Shown one piece after another: positions 43,821-55,521 of a stretch of 64,000 nt of DNA. The number at the start of each line of letters is the position of its first letter. Positions within the stretch are counted from its first letter, which is position 1. The notes below the pieces were generated by a model. The model saw nothing but the letters and a program-made list of their open reading frames with translations. It did no database searches and was not told where the DNA came from. This stretch comes from Phaeoceros laevis. Its lineage: Eukaryota; Anthocerotophyta; Anthocerotopsida; Notothyladales. The stretch is taken from NCBI GenBank assembly GCA_049999765.1, contig JBNGIQ010009488.1:575301-639300 (forward strand), in the 5' to 3' direction. Position numbers and translations under genes: made by a program.

Positions 43821-44142
43821 GGCACCGAACTGGGGAGAGCGGCTTAGCCGAGACCGCAAAAGAGGAGGGACGATCCTACGACCCGTCTACAGCAGCCACC
43901 ATGGCAACCGACGCAGCCTTCAGGTTTGCAGCAGTTGGCGGAACGGTCATTGATCCAGATAGAAGCGCCTTCGGCGCGTGCCAGGCGCCAGAACCCTACC
44001 GTCGTCGCATTTGTTTTAGCTGTTGCGCTGTCTCCGCATTGTCCTTGCACCTGTGTAAGAACACACTTAACGTTTCCATCACTAACGACTCCCAGGCACA
44101 TGGTAGAATCCACAAAAAACAGACTATGTTTAGACTATAAAG

Positions 44143-44215
44143 TGGAGATGCGGGGTATCGATCCCCGTACCTCTCGCATGCTAAGCGAGCGCTCTACCAT
44201 CTGAGCTACATCCCC
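44143..44215 (-). tRNA. trnA-AGC: tRNA-Ala (anticodon AGC)
   Basis: 73 bases on the minus strand fold as a complete cloverleaf: acceptor ggggatg/catctcc (one G-U pair), D-arm gctc...gagc, anticodon stem ctcgc/gcgag with loop ttagcat, T-stem cgggg/ccccg with loop atcgata, and discriminator A. It is a standard nuclear plant tRNA-Ala with no intron. It lies between the NicO gene start and the end of the CFAP58 gene. Confidence 0.98.
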
Positions 44216-44368
44216 ATATCTTACAATGTAGGCAACCATAAGCTTTCACTAAAAACCTTAAGTTCTTGTACACTCAAGAGTCCTGTTCTGGCGATTTAAT
44301 GATGAAACCAGAACCTTAAGAATGCAGTCGCGGTAAACCGTGCACTTCGTTGCTACATCGGCCTTATG

Positions 44369-47300
44369 TTACACAGTAGCAGATGGCATGGGAGTGGCCA
44401 TACTGTAGCCACCGCCAACAATCTTGGCATGCTGGTTTGCATTAAGCGACTGACCGGCCGGCGACGCTTTTTTCCTTTCCTTATCAGCAAGCTCTTTCCT
44501 CTTGAACTCGAAATACTTCTTCTTGGTTGCATCCAGCTCACCGTTCAACCGCTCCATCTCAAACTTGTACTCATTGACTTGCGTCTGCAAACGAAAGTCC
44601 GAGATACCAATGAGAACCAGAACTGCCACGAATGCCGCTATTCTCCTTGTGGGATCAGGATGCCATACCTGGTACATGCTGAGCTCAGATGCCATAGCCT
44701 TCATCTGCCGGGTCTTCTCCCTCAGGTTCTTGGCATACATTCCAAGCTGTTCTTGCAACTCAGGGCCCGGCTGTCGAGCCAGAATACTCCGCAACTCAAT
44801 GTACAGTTTCTCCTTTTCTTGAATGAGAAGGTCCTTCTCCACCACCTGCAAAAACGACCATCGTCTCCAATATGTATCACGAGCAATTGCACAGCGAGGA
44901 ACTGCCAGAAACTGGCGGTTGGATGCCTCCGCATCTCACCTCTTCGGTCTTTAGGATAAGACGCTTCTGGAGAGTCTGGATTTTAAGGATCATTTCATAG
45001 GCTACAGGATCTGTGCCTTCCAGTTTTCGCCAACGATGAACATTTAGAGGAGTTTCAAGTTCCTCCGACAAAGCCTTGACCTGGAACAGTTCAAGTCGCT
45101 TTTCAGCTCAACTCCATTCCACAGGAGGTCACCAATCACTAGCAGGAGTTATGAGACAGCTCTTTGCATACCTTGGTGCGCTCTTGGAGCAATTCTCTGC
45201 TAAGATTGTGAACTTCCTTCTTCAACACCTCCAGGTTCTTCACTGATCCTGACAAAATACACTGCTCCCTCTTCAAATCAGTCATTTTGATCTTCAGGAT
45301 CCTGAGCTCATTCAACCTATCTCGATATTGAATTTGTCCCTTGTTTAGAGTTGATTGCTGGATCCTTATTTTCTCATACAAAAGTCCAAGCTCCTCATTT
45401 CTTCGAATAAGCTGCAGTTAGGACAAAAACGCAAGATCTTATCAATTCTCTGTACGCAGATGCTATTGTTTTCCACCTTCCCATTCATGGTAGCTGTCGG
45501 AAAGAAACCCAGGGACTCACCTGGGCACCTAGAAGGTCACGCTCGTGTTTGATGATATCCAACTCTTTCCTCTGGCGCTGTGTCTCATCATCCGTTTCAT
45601 TGATAATGTGATTAAGGTTCTCAATTTGGGCCACGTGTTCTGCAATCTGTGATTCTACCTCCTTGATGCTCACGTTTGCTTTGCTGAGCTCTACCTTAAG
45701 AACTTCCTTCTCCTTCTCAACCTGGCAAAGGATTACTGAATGTCAAGAGTTGTGCAGTTCAAATGTCTCAAGTCCGTAAAAGAGTTCCCTGAATCCAGAC
45801 TTTGTTTTGGACCTTAGTGTGGTCATAATGCTCCTTAATCAAAGCCAAATCCTTTGCATTGATTTCCTCCTTCAAGTTTTCAATATGGTGAGTCATGATC
45901 TTGAACTTTCGTTTCAGCTCCTGAATTTCGTCTTGGACCTCCAGGAGTGTCTTGCTGTACAGATTCCTCTCACTCCGTACTGCTTCATATTGAGTCTGCT
46001 GTTGCTTCAGCTTATTCTCACCTTCAATCACCTTCCTCTGTAGGTCTACAATGCTCACTTCTCTAGCCCTGACTTCGTCCAGAGCCTGTCAGAAAGTGAT
46101 GTTCAGAGGAGCTAAGAAGTCATTCAAACATCTACAGAGTAGCCAAGACAGTGCACCCAAGCCTGCACATGACAGTGGAGATGATGACCACCAGCTCCAT
46201 TTTGAAAATTTCCAGCCCTTCTCCACCAACCACAATTTGCCACCCTCTGCTACCTGCATGTATTTAGACGCAGCTTGTGAAGCTTCGGCACCGTATCTTT
46301 GCCGTTCCCTTTCCAGCTTTGCAATTTGTTTGTCTTGCTTTTGACCGGCAACTTTGTACATATTGATCTCTAGCTCCAAGTTGTTTTTAGTCGTCTCATT
46401 GATCTTCACTAAGTCAGCCTGCTTCTGGGTAGATGCCTCTGCCTGTATACAATCAGATCTGCAGTACTCAGAATACCTCCTGATATCAGTCAGACTCCAG
46501 CTTTTTAAAGGCAGATCACAAAAGTGGCTGCACCTGGGTCTTCATTTTGTTTAGGACATCTCTTTCTCGACAAAGTTCCTCGTGCCTTCTGTGCTCCACC
46601 TCCACAAGCTTTTTCTGTGCATCAACATCTTTCTCCAGGGCTATAAGTTCTGCACGAAGTTCCTCCCTATCCTGCTCAACTTCGTCTTTCGTTTTCTCAA
46701 GCACCTTGAGCTTTAGTACAGTTGCATCTCGAATCTGAACACTTGTAAAAGAGTGTGATGGAATACGGTAAGAAGAAAGGCGACAAATTTATGGTTCAAG
46801 GAACAACTAATTGTGATGTGAAAAATGTCACAAGAAGGAGCCTTATGAGTTACGTACTTTGTTCACCCGGAAAACCTCAGCCTTCACTGCTTCAATCTCG
46901 TCATCTTTCAGCTTCAGTTCTACCTGTCTTTGACTATTCTCAGCTAGAAGAGTGGTATTGTTAAGGATCTGGTCCTCAAGATCAGTAGTCAGCTTTGCCA
47001 CCTGCTCAGAAAAAGGGCACAGAGATCCATGAGGCACTTCCCCCTCAGTCGGACCTTGTGCTCAGTCCTGTGCTCGGGTGAACAGGTACCGGAGGTGGCT
47101 TTCAGTGGCAAGTAGGAGAGTGAAATGACCTGCTGGGTGACAATGTCAAGCTCCTTCTGAGCTTTTTCGGCAGATTGCTTCTGCTCCCTTAGCATAGACT
47201 CCAGTTTTGTGACTTGCTCTTGACCCTGTGCAATTGTAAGCTGCTTTTGCCGAATGTCATTTTGTCTACCATCTAGTGCAATCCTCAATTCCTTCAACTC

Positions 47301-48569
47301 TTTTTCCATTCTTTCCTTCTTTTTCATCTCTCTGCACAAGGCCACCACCGCCTTAGAAGCTGACATAATTACTCCTGCCTAGACAATCGGTTATGCGAAA
47401 AGAGCAAGTAGATTGGCCTGAAGAACTTTTAAAGGCTACACATTGGTGGGGAACCCATGTTTTAGCTTTTCCAGCAATTCTACCTCTCACTTTCAGCCTT
47501 CTTCACAGCGACCTGCTCTTTTACTGTCAGAAGATCGTGCTGAAGTGTGGCCTTCTCAGCTTCTGCAGCCCTTGACCGCTCATCCATCTCTACAAGCTCA
47601 TTCCTTAGTTGCACAATTTGTTGAACCTGAGCATCCCTTTCCTTTGCCAGCCGATCTTTCTCTTTCTCCAGGTCCTTGACCTACAAGTCCAATGGCCATT
47701 TAGAGTTGAAACCAGAGTGGAAATGTTCAGAGCAAAAGCTATGACCCTGAAATGCCCTTAATGTGTACCGCTGAGTCTTGTCCAATAGTGAGATCAGCAC
47801 CTTGCTCAACCAATTTGCTCAAATTGATTATCTCATTTTTCAGCTCTCTACATAAGCATGAGTGCAAACTCAGAGGCGTTCATGGAAAGAAGCTATTTAC
47901 TCATATGCACCCAGGCAGTCCTTTGGTAAAGCTGCGTTCAACGACCTACATGATATTGTCCTTGGATTTTGCTTCCTTCTCCTGTGAAGCATCCACCATC
48001 TTCCATGCCTTGTCAATTTCTTTCTTTAGAGCAATTATAGTGTTCTGGTCTTCTTCGTTCAACTTGAGTGCGTTCTGAACCTTGGCGGCATTAGCCAGAA
48101 TTTCAGTGTTGAGCTCCCGACATTTCTTAATGAGCCGTTTCTCACTCTCTGCATAAAAATCAAACTCGTGAAATTGCGCAGAAGGATCCAAGCAGAATGT
48201 GCATGGAAACAGACCACCGCGACCCAATATGATCTTTTCTGGTGGCGGGAAATCCAGCCCACTAACCGTGAGACTTCTTCAGGGCTCTGTGCAATTTTTC
48301 GTACTCCACCCGGAAACGGTCCAGACTTCTGTCACCCTGCAATTCTTGCAAAACCTGTCCGAAACAGACAAGTTAGTCTCGTGACAAGCACCATTGACCA
48401 ATCTCTAAACTGCCTGGACGGTCTTTCATTTGCCATCACGGCATACGGCTATTGCAGCTTGTCAAAGAGGACACAAAATTAGCACCTCCTGGAAGTCCCT
48501 CTCCAATGCCTCGAAAGCTTTCTGTTCAAACCCCGCCTTCACCCCTTCCTTCTTGACCTCGTCCGCCAT
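44369..48569 (-). CDS. CFAP58: Cilia- and flagella-associated protein 58 (CFAP58/CCDC147)
   Basis: A long coiled-coil protein of motile cilia, needed in animals and algae for axoneme and sperm-tail assembly. About fifteen short exons; start MADEVKKEGV at 48569. The blocks follow CFAP58 order: FEALERDFQEVLQEL, a KCRELNTEI segment, IALKKEIDKAWKMVDAS, KEKELRIALDGRQ-type heptads, ERDVLNKMKTQ, YEAVRSERNLYSKTLLEVQDE, HIENLKEEINAKDLALIKEH, LYEKIRIQQSTLNKGQIQYRDRL, LNVHRWRKLEGTDPVAYEM, LQKRLILKTEEV, EKEKLYIELRSILARQPGPE and MKAMASELSMYQ. Nearly the whole sequence is heptad-like. In a plant its presence implies a motile sperm cell, and expression would be expected in antheridia. All blocks are present and no break was seen. 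Confidence 0.94.
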
Positions 48570-49863
48570 TGTTGCAGCTAAATCTTCGAATGTGATCAGT
48601 GCTGGTGTCCCTACAATTCTTCACTGGTGCTCCTAGTGTAAGAGACCAGCAATCAACATTTCCTCACATTTTGAGACCAGGCCAATGCACCACAAAACTG
48701 GTCTTGGGCTGCCTCTAGTTCAATTCCTAGTCCACCATGTCAAGGCCCTTCCATGTTACATTTCTAATCTTCATCCAGATGTTCCTTAAAACCAGTCCAG
48801 TCAAGCAAGCACGGAGTCAAAAGTACAGGCCCGGGTGGATCAGCAAGAAACACCACTGAAGGCCATCTTGCTGCGACGCCAAACATGGCCAACGGGTAAG
48901 CATACGACAGAACTGGTTGGCACATGGTTCACAACCAGGAGATGCTGATGTTTCAAAGTTTCAACAGGGTTGTCTAGAGGGCTCCCACGAGGGACCTGGG
49001 CAGCATGAGGGAGGGAGGTTTATTTATCGTTTTGGGGTAAAGATTACACGAGACAGATTACGCTAGACAGATTTACGAAAATTGAAAAGACAGCGAAGTA
49101 ATGCAAAGTTTGCAAACTCATGTATATCAAGCAAGCTTCTACACTCTTGATAGTTTTTTTCCAACATCTCTTTTGAGACAACTCATAGATCCGCTAATCT
49201 CCATCTCCAGTTGTGATAATAAATTCGCTTTCGTACTTTAGGTTCTTGATTGATCACTTGCCCTAGTTACTTGAAGTATTTGACATAAATATTATATTTA
49301 ATAACAATGATAGAGGACTTTAAACTATATACAAATATTTGTATATCAATGAGACATGGTTGTAATGGTTGTGTGATAAAATGGTTCACTAGAAATGTGG
49401 TTACTCTTGTTAGCTCAAAAGCCAAGCTATTAAAGCAAATTTTAAGATTCATGTGCTTACAATTATGCAGACTTTAGTGCCAAGTTTGACTACCACATGT
49501 AAGTAAATCGTGCAAAAGTCCAAAGACAACTTGCAAGTGATTCATTCCACATTAATTTAGTTGTATTAGTTCATCCGATGATTAGTGATATCTTTTAAAG
49601 TTTTCTACATAATAAATTCAAAGGCTTGGCCAAATAGTCAAAATTATAAATATTCAAAATGCTCTCTCCTTATATCAAATAAATTGTAAAGACCACAGAC
49701 TCATTAGTCCCACATAGGTAGTCAACAACCCGGTAGTCAACAACCCCTCTCGCTAACAATACTATGGAAGAGTATACTCATACACAATTCAATTTCAAGA
49801 AAAATAGCTAGGAAGTTCTATTTATATTCTTCGTGGTCCATCAAGGTGAGATAAGATTGGTCT
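48570..49863. other. CFAP58 promoter and start of the AT-rich island
   Basis: About 48570-49020 has the composition of the neighbouring genes. From about 49040 the sequence becomes markedly AT-rich with many A/T runs. No gene is seen before the cytochrome c stop codon. Confidence 0.6.
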
Positions 49864-50380
49864 TCAACTCCGACAACTCTTAAGATATGCGATAAGATCA
49901 GCCCTCTCCTGAGGTTTCTTCAACCCAGCAAAAACCATCTTGGTTCCAGGTATGTACTGCAAAGTGAAATATAAAAAATCATCCACCAAGAACTAATAGA
50001 ATGCAAACATCACTGACATTCAAAGCAGTGCTATTGATCACCTTTTTAGGGTTGAGAAGGTAGTCATAGAGGTGTTCTTCATTCCAAACGACAGCTTTGG
50101 ATTTGTTTGCGTTGGAGAAGGCATAGCCAGTAGCAGTACCTGATGTCCTCCCGACCACTCCACTCAAATTTGGACCTGCAGATAAAACATTGTATAGAGG
50201 TGAGCAATGTCTTGGCCTATCCTAAAATATTTTTAGCTTTTTTTTGCATTATGAAAAACAAGCACTACCTTGCTTGTGCCCTTCAGCCTTCTCTGCAGCA
50301 TGGCACTGTGAACACTTAGTTTTGAAAATTTTCTCTCCACTCTTAGTATCGCCCTTGCCGGCCTCAGCAAAAGAGGCCAT
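49864..50380 (-). CDS. CYTC: Cytochrome c (mitochondrial electron carrier)
   Basis: Three exons, 50380-50269, 50175-50042 and 49956-49864, join in phase to encode 112 residues. Cytochrome c carries electrons between complexes III and IV in the intermembrane space. The haem-binding CSQCH is at residues 23-27, the HKQGPNL loop follows, the axial Met is in [15 protein letters not shown], and the C-terminal helix [10 protein letters not shown] is intact. The N terminus [19 protein letters not shown] has the plant-type extension. The [20 protein letters not shown] segment differs somewhat from typical land-plant copies (usually GLFGRxSGT). All three introns and exons lie inside the AT-rich island, and coding bases are also relatively AT-rich at third positions. 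It appears functional. Confidence 0.95.
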
Positions 50381-51419
50381 CTTCTATCACATACTGTTGC
50401 TACACTCTAACTATCCTCATTCCATATCCAATGTTTGCACCTAAGCGACACAATTTTGAACATTGTCCAAAGAACAAAAATTGAAAAACGGACTGAGTCT
50501 CCGTTCCCTCTTCCAGAAACTTGCAAGTGCAAGAGTATACTTCAATATATTGTAAAACTGCACAAAAAATCAAGAAAATAATGGCGCCAAGGAGCTGGTT
50601 TATAGCCTAGAGCTGGAGTATGTGAAAAAATTTTCTAATCGGAATCTTCCTTTTGAAACTCTCCCAACAAGAAGGTTATGAAGGCCTTTTGTTTTTGTTT
50701 CCAACACTGGGAGTTTGAACGTTTGAACGCTACCTCTAGGACATCTTTGAGTAGCAGCTAGCTCTATGAGTAGTAACCATGTCATCGCAGATTTTGGCAA
50801 AGTGCGTAAAATGGGAATAAATTTGAATGTGTGTCATTTTTATTTGAGTGTGTTACTCTTAACAGTTTCTGTGATGAAGGTTCTAACTATTTGGTATGTT
50901 AAGAATGGCGGGACGCGTCCCATGTAAACATAGTCAAATATAAAGGAAATGAAATCTGCGAAATCAGGGAATGAAAGAATGGAATCTGCAAATCTGAATT
51001 AGTATTTAAGAAAATAAAATTGACCCTAGTTACTAAGTCTATAAGCCTGACTAGGTTTGAGTAACTAGTGTGTTTGGCTAGAGTTGTGACAATCTTCTAG
51101 TTATTATTATCGAGCTTATTTTCTAAATGGAAAAAGTATTAGTGTGGGACATAGTACTAAGAGTATTTTATTATTCCATTCTAGGATCCTCGTAGTGTTT
51201 TATAACGCTTATTCTAGAGACGCAGAACCCTAAGTATCTTAGTGATAGCTAAGGGGCGTCTTTCCTGCGGAATAGTAGATCCCTCGTCTATCTTTGTAGA
51301 AGTGTCTACTTTGGAGGAGTAATCAGGGGAATGAGATTCTTGTGATAGATTCTATTTTAACAGTTTGATTCATAGGAGAGACAAATGGAGCACATTGGAT
51401 CAAAGGGATACTAGTACAG
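50381..51419. other. AT-rich intergenic sequence
   Basis: About 1 kb with no recognisable coding content, many A/T runs and no obvious terminal repeats. Confidence 0.6.
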
Positions 51420-52505
51420 AGCGGTAGGGGAAAGGAGTGTGAGGCGACTACGGATAGTAGCGTTTTTTATAGTTGGTCGCAAGAAGAAAGACTTGATGGA
51501 TGGTGTGAGAGGGAGGGCAAGAGAGATTACGGAGGAGAGAACGGAGAGAATGGCGTTGTAGGCGCAACTTAGTGGGCAAAAGAAAAGCTTCAAATTCCAT
51601 GGCATCAGTGGAGGTAGTTCGAATTGCACCAATAATTGCTTTATAGGCTAAACGTTGGACCCGTTGAAGATGTTGAAGATTTGCACATCCTGTGTTGAAT
51701 CAGACATGGCAGCCATAATCGAGCTTGGGCAGGACAACAATGATGTATAATTGTCGAAGAAGCTTGGCATTGAGTCCCCCACTGAATTCCCAAGAAAGAT
51801 AATAGCTAACAAAGTATGCATTGCGGAAGCCAAAACCTGTTGAACATGTGTGTTCCAAGTTAACTTGGAATCCAAATAGAAGCCCACGAACCTAATACAT
51901 TTGGAGGGAGTGATAAGGCAACCATCAAGTAACGAGAAATCTAGAGTACACTCCTTTGTTGATTCCTCACGCTTGAGAGAAAAATGAATAAACTTAAACT
52001 TGTAGGGATCAAACTCCATGAGATGTGTGGAGGCCCACTCCGATGCAGCACGAAGCATAGCCTGAAGTATTTTTGTAGAATTTTTGCATGAGGGAGCAGT
52101 GACATATACCCCAATGTCATCAATCTAGCTAGTGCCACCACCCATGGTTTGAAGTTGAGTGATAAGACTAGAAGTGAAGAATAGAAAAAGAATAGTAGAG
52201 ATTGGCAAACCCTGGGGCAACCCAGAATTGACTGGAGCAAGAGTGTCATATTGACCATCCAGGCAAAGTGACGTCGCCCGCTGAGACAGAAGGTGGAAGA
52301 CCCAATGGATCAACGGAGTTAGAAGGCCTTTCCTGCTAAGGATAGATAAAAGAACCTGATGGTTAACTGAGTCATATGCACCTTTGATCTCCATGAGGAG
52401 AGGGGAGAGAACTTGTCGTCGACCCCAAGCCCTGCGGATATCTTGAACAAGGAGAGCTGTTGCATGGCTTGTACTCCGTCTTGGCCGAGCCCCCATATCA
52501 CTATC
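51420..52505 (-). mobile_element. Broken LINE (non-LTR) reverse transcriptase fragment
   Basis: The minus-strand translation gives the reverse transcriptase core in order: GARPRRSTSHATALLVQDIR, LLMEIKGAYDSVNHQVLL, SGLPQGLPISTILF, then TS-stop-IDDIGVYV at the catalytic xxDD box, FIHFSLK, FVGFYLDSKLTWNTH, and after a frameshift QRLAYKAIIGAIRTTSTDAM. The codon before IDD is TAG (complement of 52125-52127). The 5' part (endonuclease), RNase H and 3' tail are missing. The motif style (RRST...DIKGAYDSVNH, RTTSTDAMEFEA) resembles LINEs I associate with fungi more than plant L1 elements. The copy is dead. Confidence 0.85.
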
Positions 52506-53445
52506 ACCGCATGCCGGTAAAATATAATATGACCATTCCGAATTGCTATTTTGAAGGAAGCATAAGTTTGACGTCACATACGTAACTTTCACGCTTCCCT
52601 CAAATATGTTTGGGCAACTAAGAAAAATCCTATGAGATTCTCATGACAAAGGTATTACTATTTTGGCATTTTGCTGAATTACAACTACCGTAAGTTCGTA
52701 AGAGTTCAATCATGTACCTAGGTCCAAGGAAGAAGAAGAAGATCCTTTACGACGTGCTTCTAGGTCCAATTGAAGCAGATGTCGTAATAGATCACTTGTA
52801 CCAATGCGAGATAGTTTGGTACTTCCCTAAAAACCACTCTAACGTGTAAGGGCCGCATTAGCAGGCCTAGCATGGAGCGCTTTGCCTTTGTACCTTCGCC
52901 TTTTGTCCCGAAAGGTCGGTAGGGCGTTGAAACCGCGAATCTTTTCACTGTGGAAATGGGACAGGCAGACAAAAAACCGAAAAAATCGAAGGAAGAGGTT
53001 CAAGATTAGGGCATGCAGTATGTGTCGTCTAGATTCTAGAATTAGACAATTTACAGTAGGTAAAAACTAGGAAGGTCAAACACAGGACTTCACCTCATGA
53101 AGGTTCCCTGTCAATTTCGTCTGCCCGACAGAAGGAGCTCGCTACTACCGCCACGTCGACACACCTGCGGTACAGGCGCGGCCCCACGGTCCTACTTGCA
53201 ATGCCCTTCTGCGCCTATTCCTCGCTGCTGTGAGTGTGAGCACTGTGAGGATTTGAGGGCCTCTGGGGGATGCCATGAGTCGCTTGACGTAATTGCGGTG
53301 ATTGCGATGCTAGACTCATTGTAATGGCAGGAACGAAGAGTGCGGGATGAGGACGCCCGGCATGCGGCGTCCCGAATGAGGTCGTTGTTACCTCTGGTTA
53401 CTTGCACACGAGCACAGACAGTGATGTCATTGGGACCGTAGAGTG
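52506..53445. other. End of AT-rich island; no supported gene
   Basis: AT-rich to about 52860, then normal composition. Frames at 52882-53070 and 53097-53324 have no recognisable content. Confidence 0.5.
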
Positions 53446-54054
53446 ATGGTCCGATCTGCAGCAGGGTGTCTTTCACCTGAGGCCGTCAGAGATGATGGCG
53501 TGGCGGCCAACGGACCGGCAGCAGTCAGGGTTACTAACTCAAGGGAGGATGATGGCTTGGACGAAGAGGGATCGGGAAGGAGATTCAAGGGTTTTGAAGC
53601 AACCGAGCGAAGAGTCTACAGGATCGCAGATGCGTGTTTGATCGTATGGTCTAGCTTCTGGTGTCTCTACATGGCAGTTCGGTTTTTCAGCAATTGGGAT
53701 GTCAGCGTGCGCAGCACAAGTGCGACCCACTGGTCGATAGCGAGAGCCACAATCCTGTTAGCGATGGAGGTAGGAGTCCTGGTTATGACTGGTCTGCTGG
53801 CCTTCCTGGTTCCCAGAATCGTCATGACCTGGACAACAACCATCGTATTCGAATACATCTTCGGAAAGGGCCTACGGGAGCAACAGGTTTTAATCCAGGA
53901 TGGGAGGAAAATTGCCAGGGAACTCTCCGTCTGGATTTTGTCAAGTCTTCTTAGGGTGGTCGTGGTCGGAGCGGTCGTTGTTTTCGGATTGCTGGCCATT
54001 TCCGAAACTATACTTGGTAGAACCCCTTCTGGAGCTCTCACCTCACCGAAGTGA
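53446..54054 (+). CDS. Predicted multi-pass membrane protein, function unknown
   Basis: I do not recognise the family. An intronless frame of 202 residues starts at the ATG 53446. The first 60 residues are hydrophilic and acidic (SREDDGLDEEGSG). Three or four hydrophobic helices follow: RIADACLIVWSSFWCLYMAV, ATILLAMEVGVLVMTGLLAF and VWILSSLLRVVVVGAVVVFGLLAI, with TTTIVFEYIFGKGLREQQ between the last two. Composition and codon use look like a real gene. It ends with a polar TPSGALTSPK tail. No signal peptide is evident. It could be a small organellar or ER membrane protein. Confidence 0.6.
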   Translation: MVRSAAGCLSPEAVRDDGVAANGPAAVRVTNSREDDGLDEEGSGRRFKGFEATERRVYRIADACLIVWSSFWCLYMAVRFFSNWDVSVRSTSATHWSIARATILLAMEVGVLVMTGLLAFLVPRIVMTWTTTIVFEYIFGKGLREQQVLIQDGRKIARELSVWILSSLLRVVVVGAVVVFGLLAISETILGRTPSGALTSPK

Positions 54055-54601
54055 GTGCCGAAGGAGAGCGAGCGCCTGCAAACGAAGTGGGTGCAGCTGT
54101 GGGATCCCTGGATCGGCGTCATGGCTGCCTGAATTTTTTGGCAGGTTGACAGAAAGTCAGTGCTTCATTCATCCTGTTGTATTGTACAGGGTGGTGTTCT
54201 GTGTGTTTTCATAGCTTGACATCCGGGGCAAGTATTGCGACCCAATGTGTGAAGCTTGGAGGTCGACAGCTTATCTAGTGTACCTCTGTGAATAGTAGTA
54301 AGAAATACCAGGAAGAAATTTATATTGGAAAGAAATTTCACAATTTGGGCAGAGCGGATATCACCTCACAGGTCTTCCTACTCCAAGGGGTTCTGCTGTT
54401 CGGTAAACGATCGGGAGACCTCCCAGCAGCACGAAAGTTGTTAACGCAGGTAGTCCGTGTCCTTTGAAACGAACTTCTCTCTAGGTCATAACTTCCCTAG
54501 TAATGTACAATCGAACCTCTCTGCCCACCACGTGAAGCTTTTTGATTTCGGACTAATACCAATGCCTATTGTCTTTGCAAAATTGCGCCTACATAAAGTC
54601 G
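54055..54601. other. Convergent intergenic spacer
   Basis: 547 bp between the membrane-protein stop and the cyclophilin stop; both 3' UTRs are expected here. Nothing else is seen. Confidence 0.6.
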
Positions 54602-55521
54602 TCAACCTGCTAGAGGATTCGCGTGAATGGTAATCCTGTTGAGTCTTATCTCAGCAAGGGGCTTGTCTCCGGGCCCACAGGGAGTCTGCACGAGTAGAAA
54701 AGAAAGTTTTCAGTACTACGCATGAGATACAAAAATGACTCTCCAAATGCCACACCCCAGTAATTGAAGTCCACCTGCGAGATGATCTATGTAGTATTAG
54801 GTACCTAAAATACCTTCTCCATGACGTCCAACACCTCGAAGCCGTGAATGACCCTTCCGAAGATGGTGTACAGGCCATTCAGATGAGGTTGCTTGGCGAA
54901 CGTGATGAAAAATTGGCTGCCATTCGTATTTGGTCCACTGTTTGCCATTGACAGTATGCCCCTAGCATTGTGCTGCAGCAGAGAAAGAATTGTCAGTGCC
55001 AGTGACTTGAGAGCTGCCATCTGTCTGTTACAAATTTGAATTACAGTCTGACCTTTAAAGACTCTCGAATCTCGTCGTTGAATTTCCTTCCCCAGATGCT
55101 CGTGCCTCCTCGGCCTGTACTGGTGGGATCTCCCCCTTGAATCATGAAACCCTTGATGTTTCTGTGGAAGATAGTTCCGTCGTAGTATCCACTGGCTGAC
55201 AGAGCTAAAAAATTCTGCAAGAAGCATGCACGCCCTCAGACTTAGCGAAACAGTTCCAACGAACTAAAACCCTAGCCCGTGCGAGCTGCAAGCCAGCGTG
55301 CAGGAAATGCTCACCTCTGCTGTTTTTGGCACCTCATCGCAGAAAATTTCACACTTGATGTCGCCAAGATTCGTGTGCAAAGTTACAGACTGTGGCCAAG
55401 CACAAGCGATGGGCAGGTCAGTCCAAGTCTTAAACCCTGAACCCCGACAATCCAACAGAGCCTAGTGCTCGCCACCTGTGCAGCAACAAAGCAGAACATC
55501 CCAGGCAGTACATCTCACCAT
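54602..55521 (-). CDS. CYP18-1: PPIL3-type cyclophilin (peptidyl-prolyl isomerase)
   Basis: A compact single-domain cyclophilin of the PPIL3 group, a spliceosome-associated prolyl isomerase. The first coding exon contains only the initiator ATG (55521-55519), followed at once by gtgagatg. The second exon ends at 55389 and begins [20 protein letters not shown]. Further exons carry [80 protein letters not shown] and [13 protein letters not shown], and the last exon (about 54695-54602) gives [20 protein letters not shown] and ends NPLAG. The catalytic Arg (FHRN), Phe and Gln (QFFITF, IQGGD) and His ([10 protein letters not shown]) are present. The length, about 160 residues, is typical. It is divergent from the ZIP gene. 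Confidence 0.95.

Noticed and set aside
53097-53324. 75-codon plus frame upstream of the membrane protein
   Set aside because: No domain; Cys/Pro/Arg-rich translation and overlapping frames on the other strand suggest non-coding sequence.
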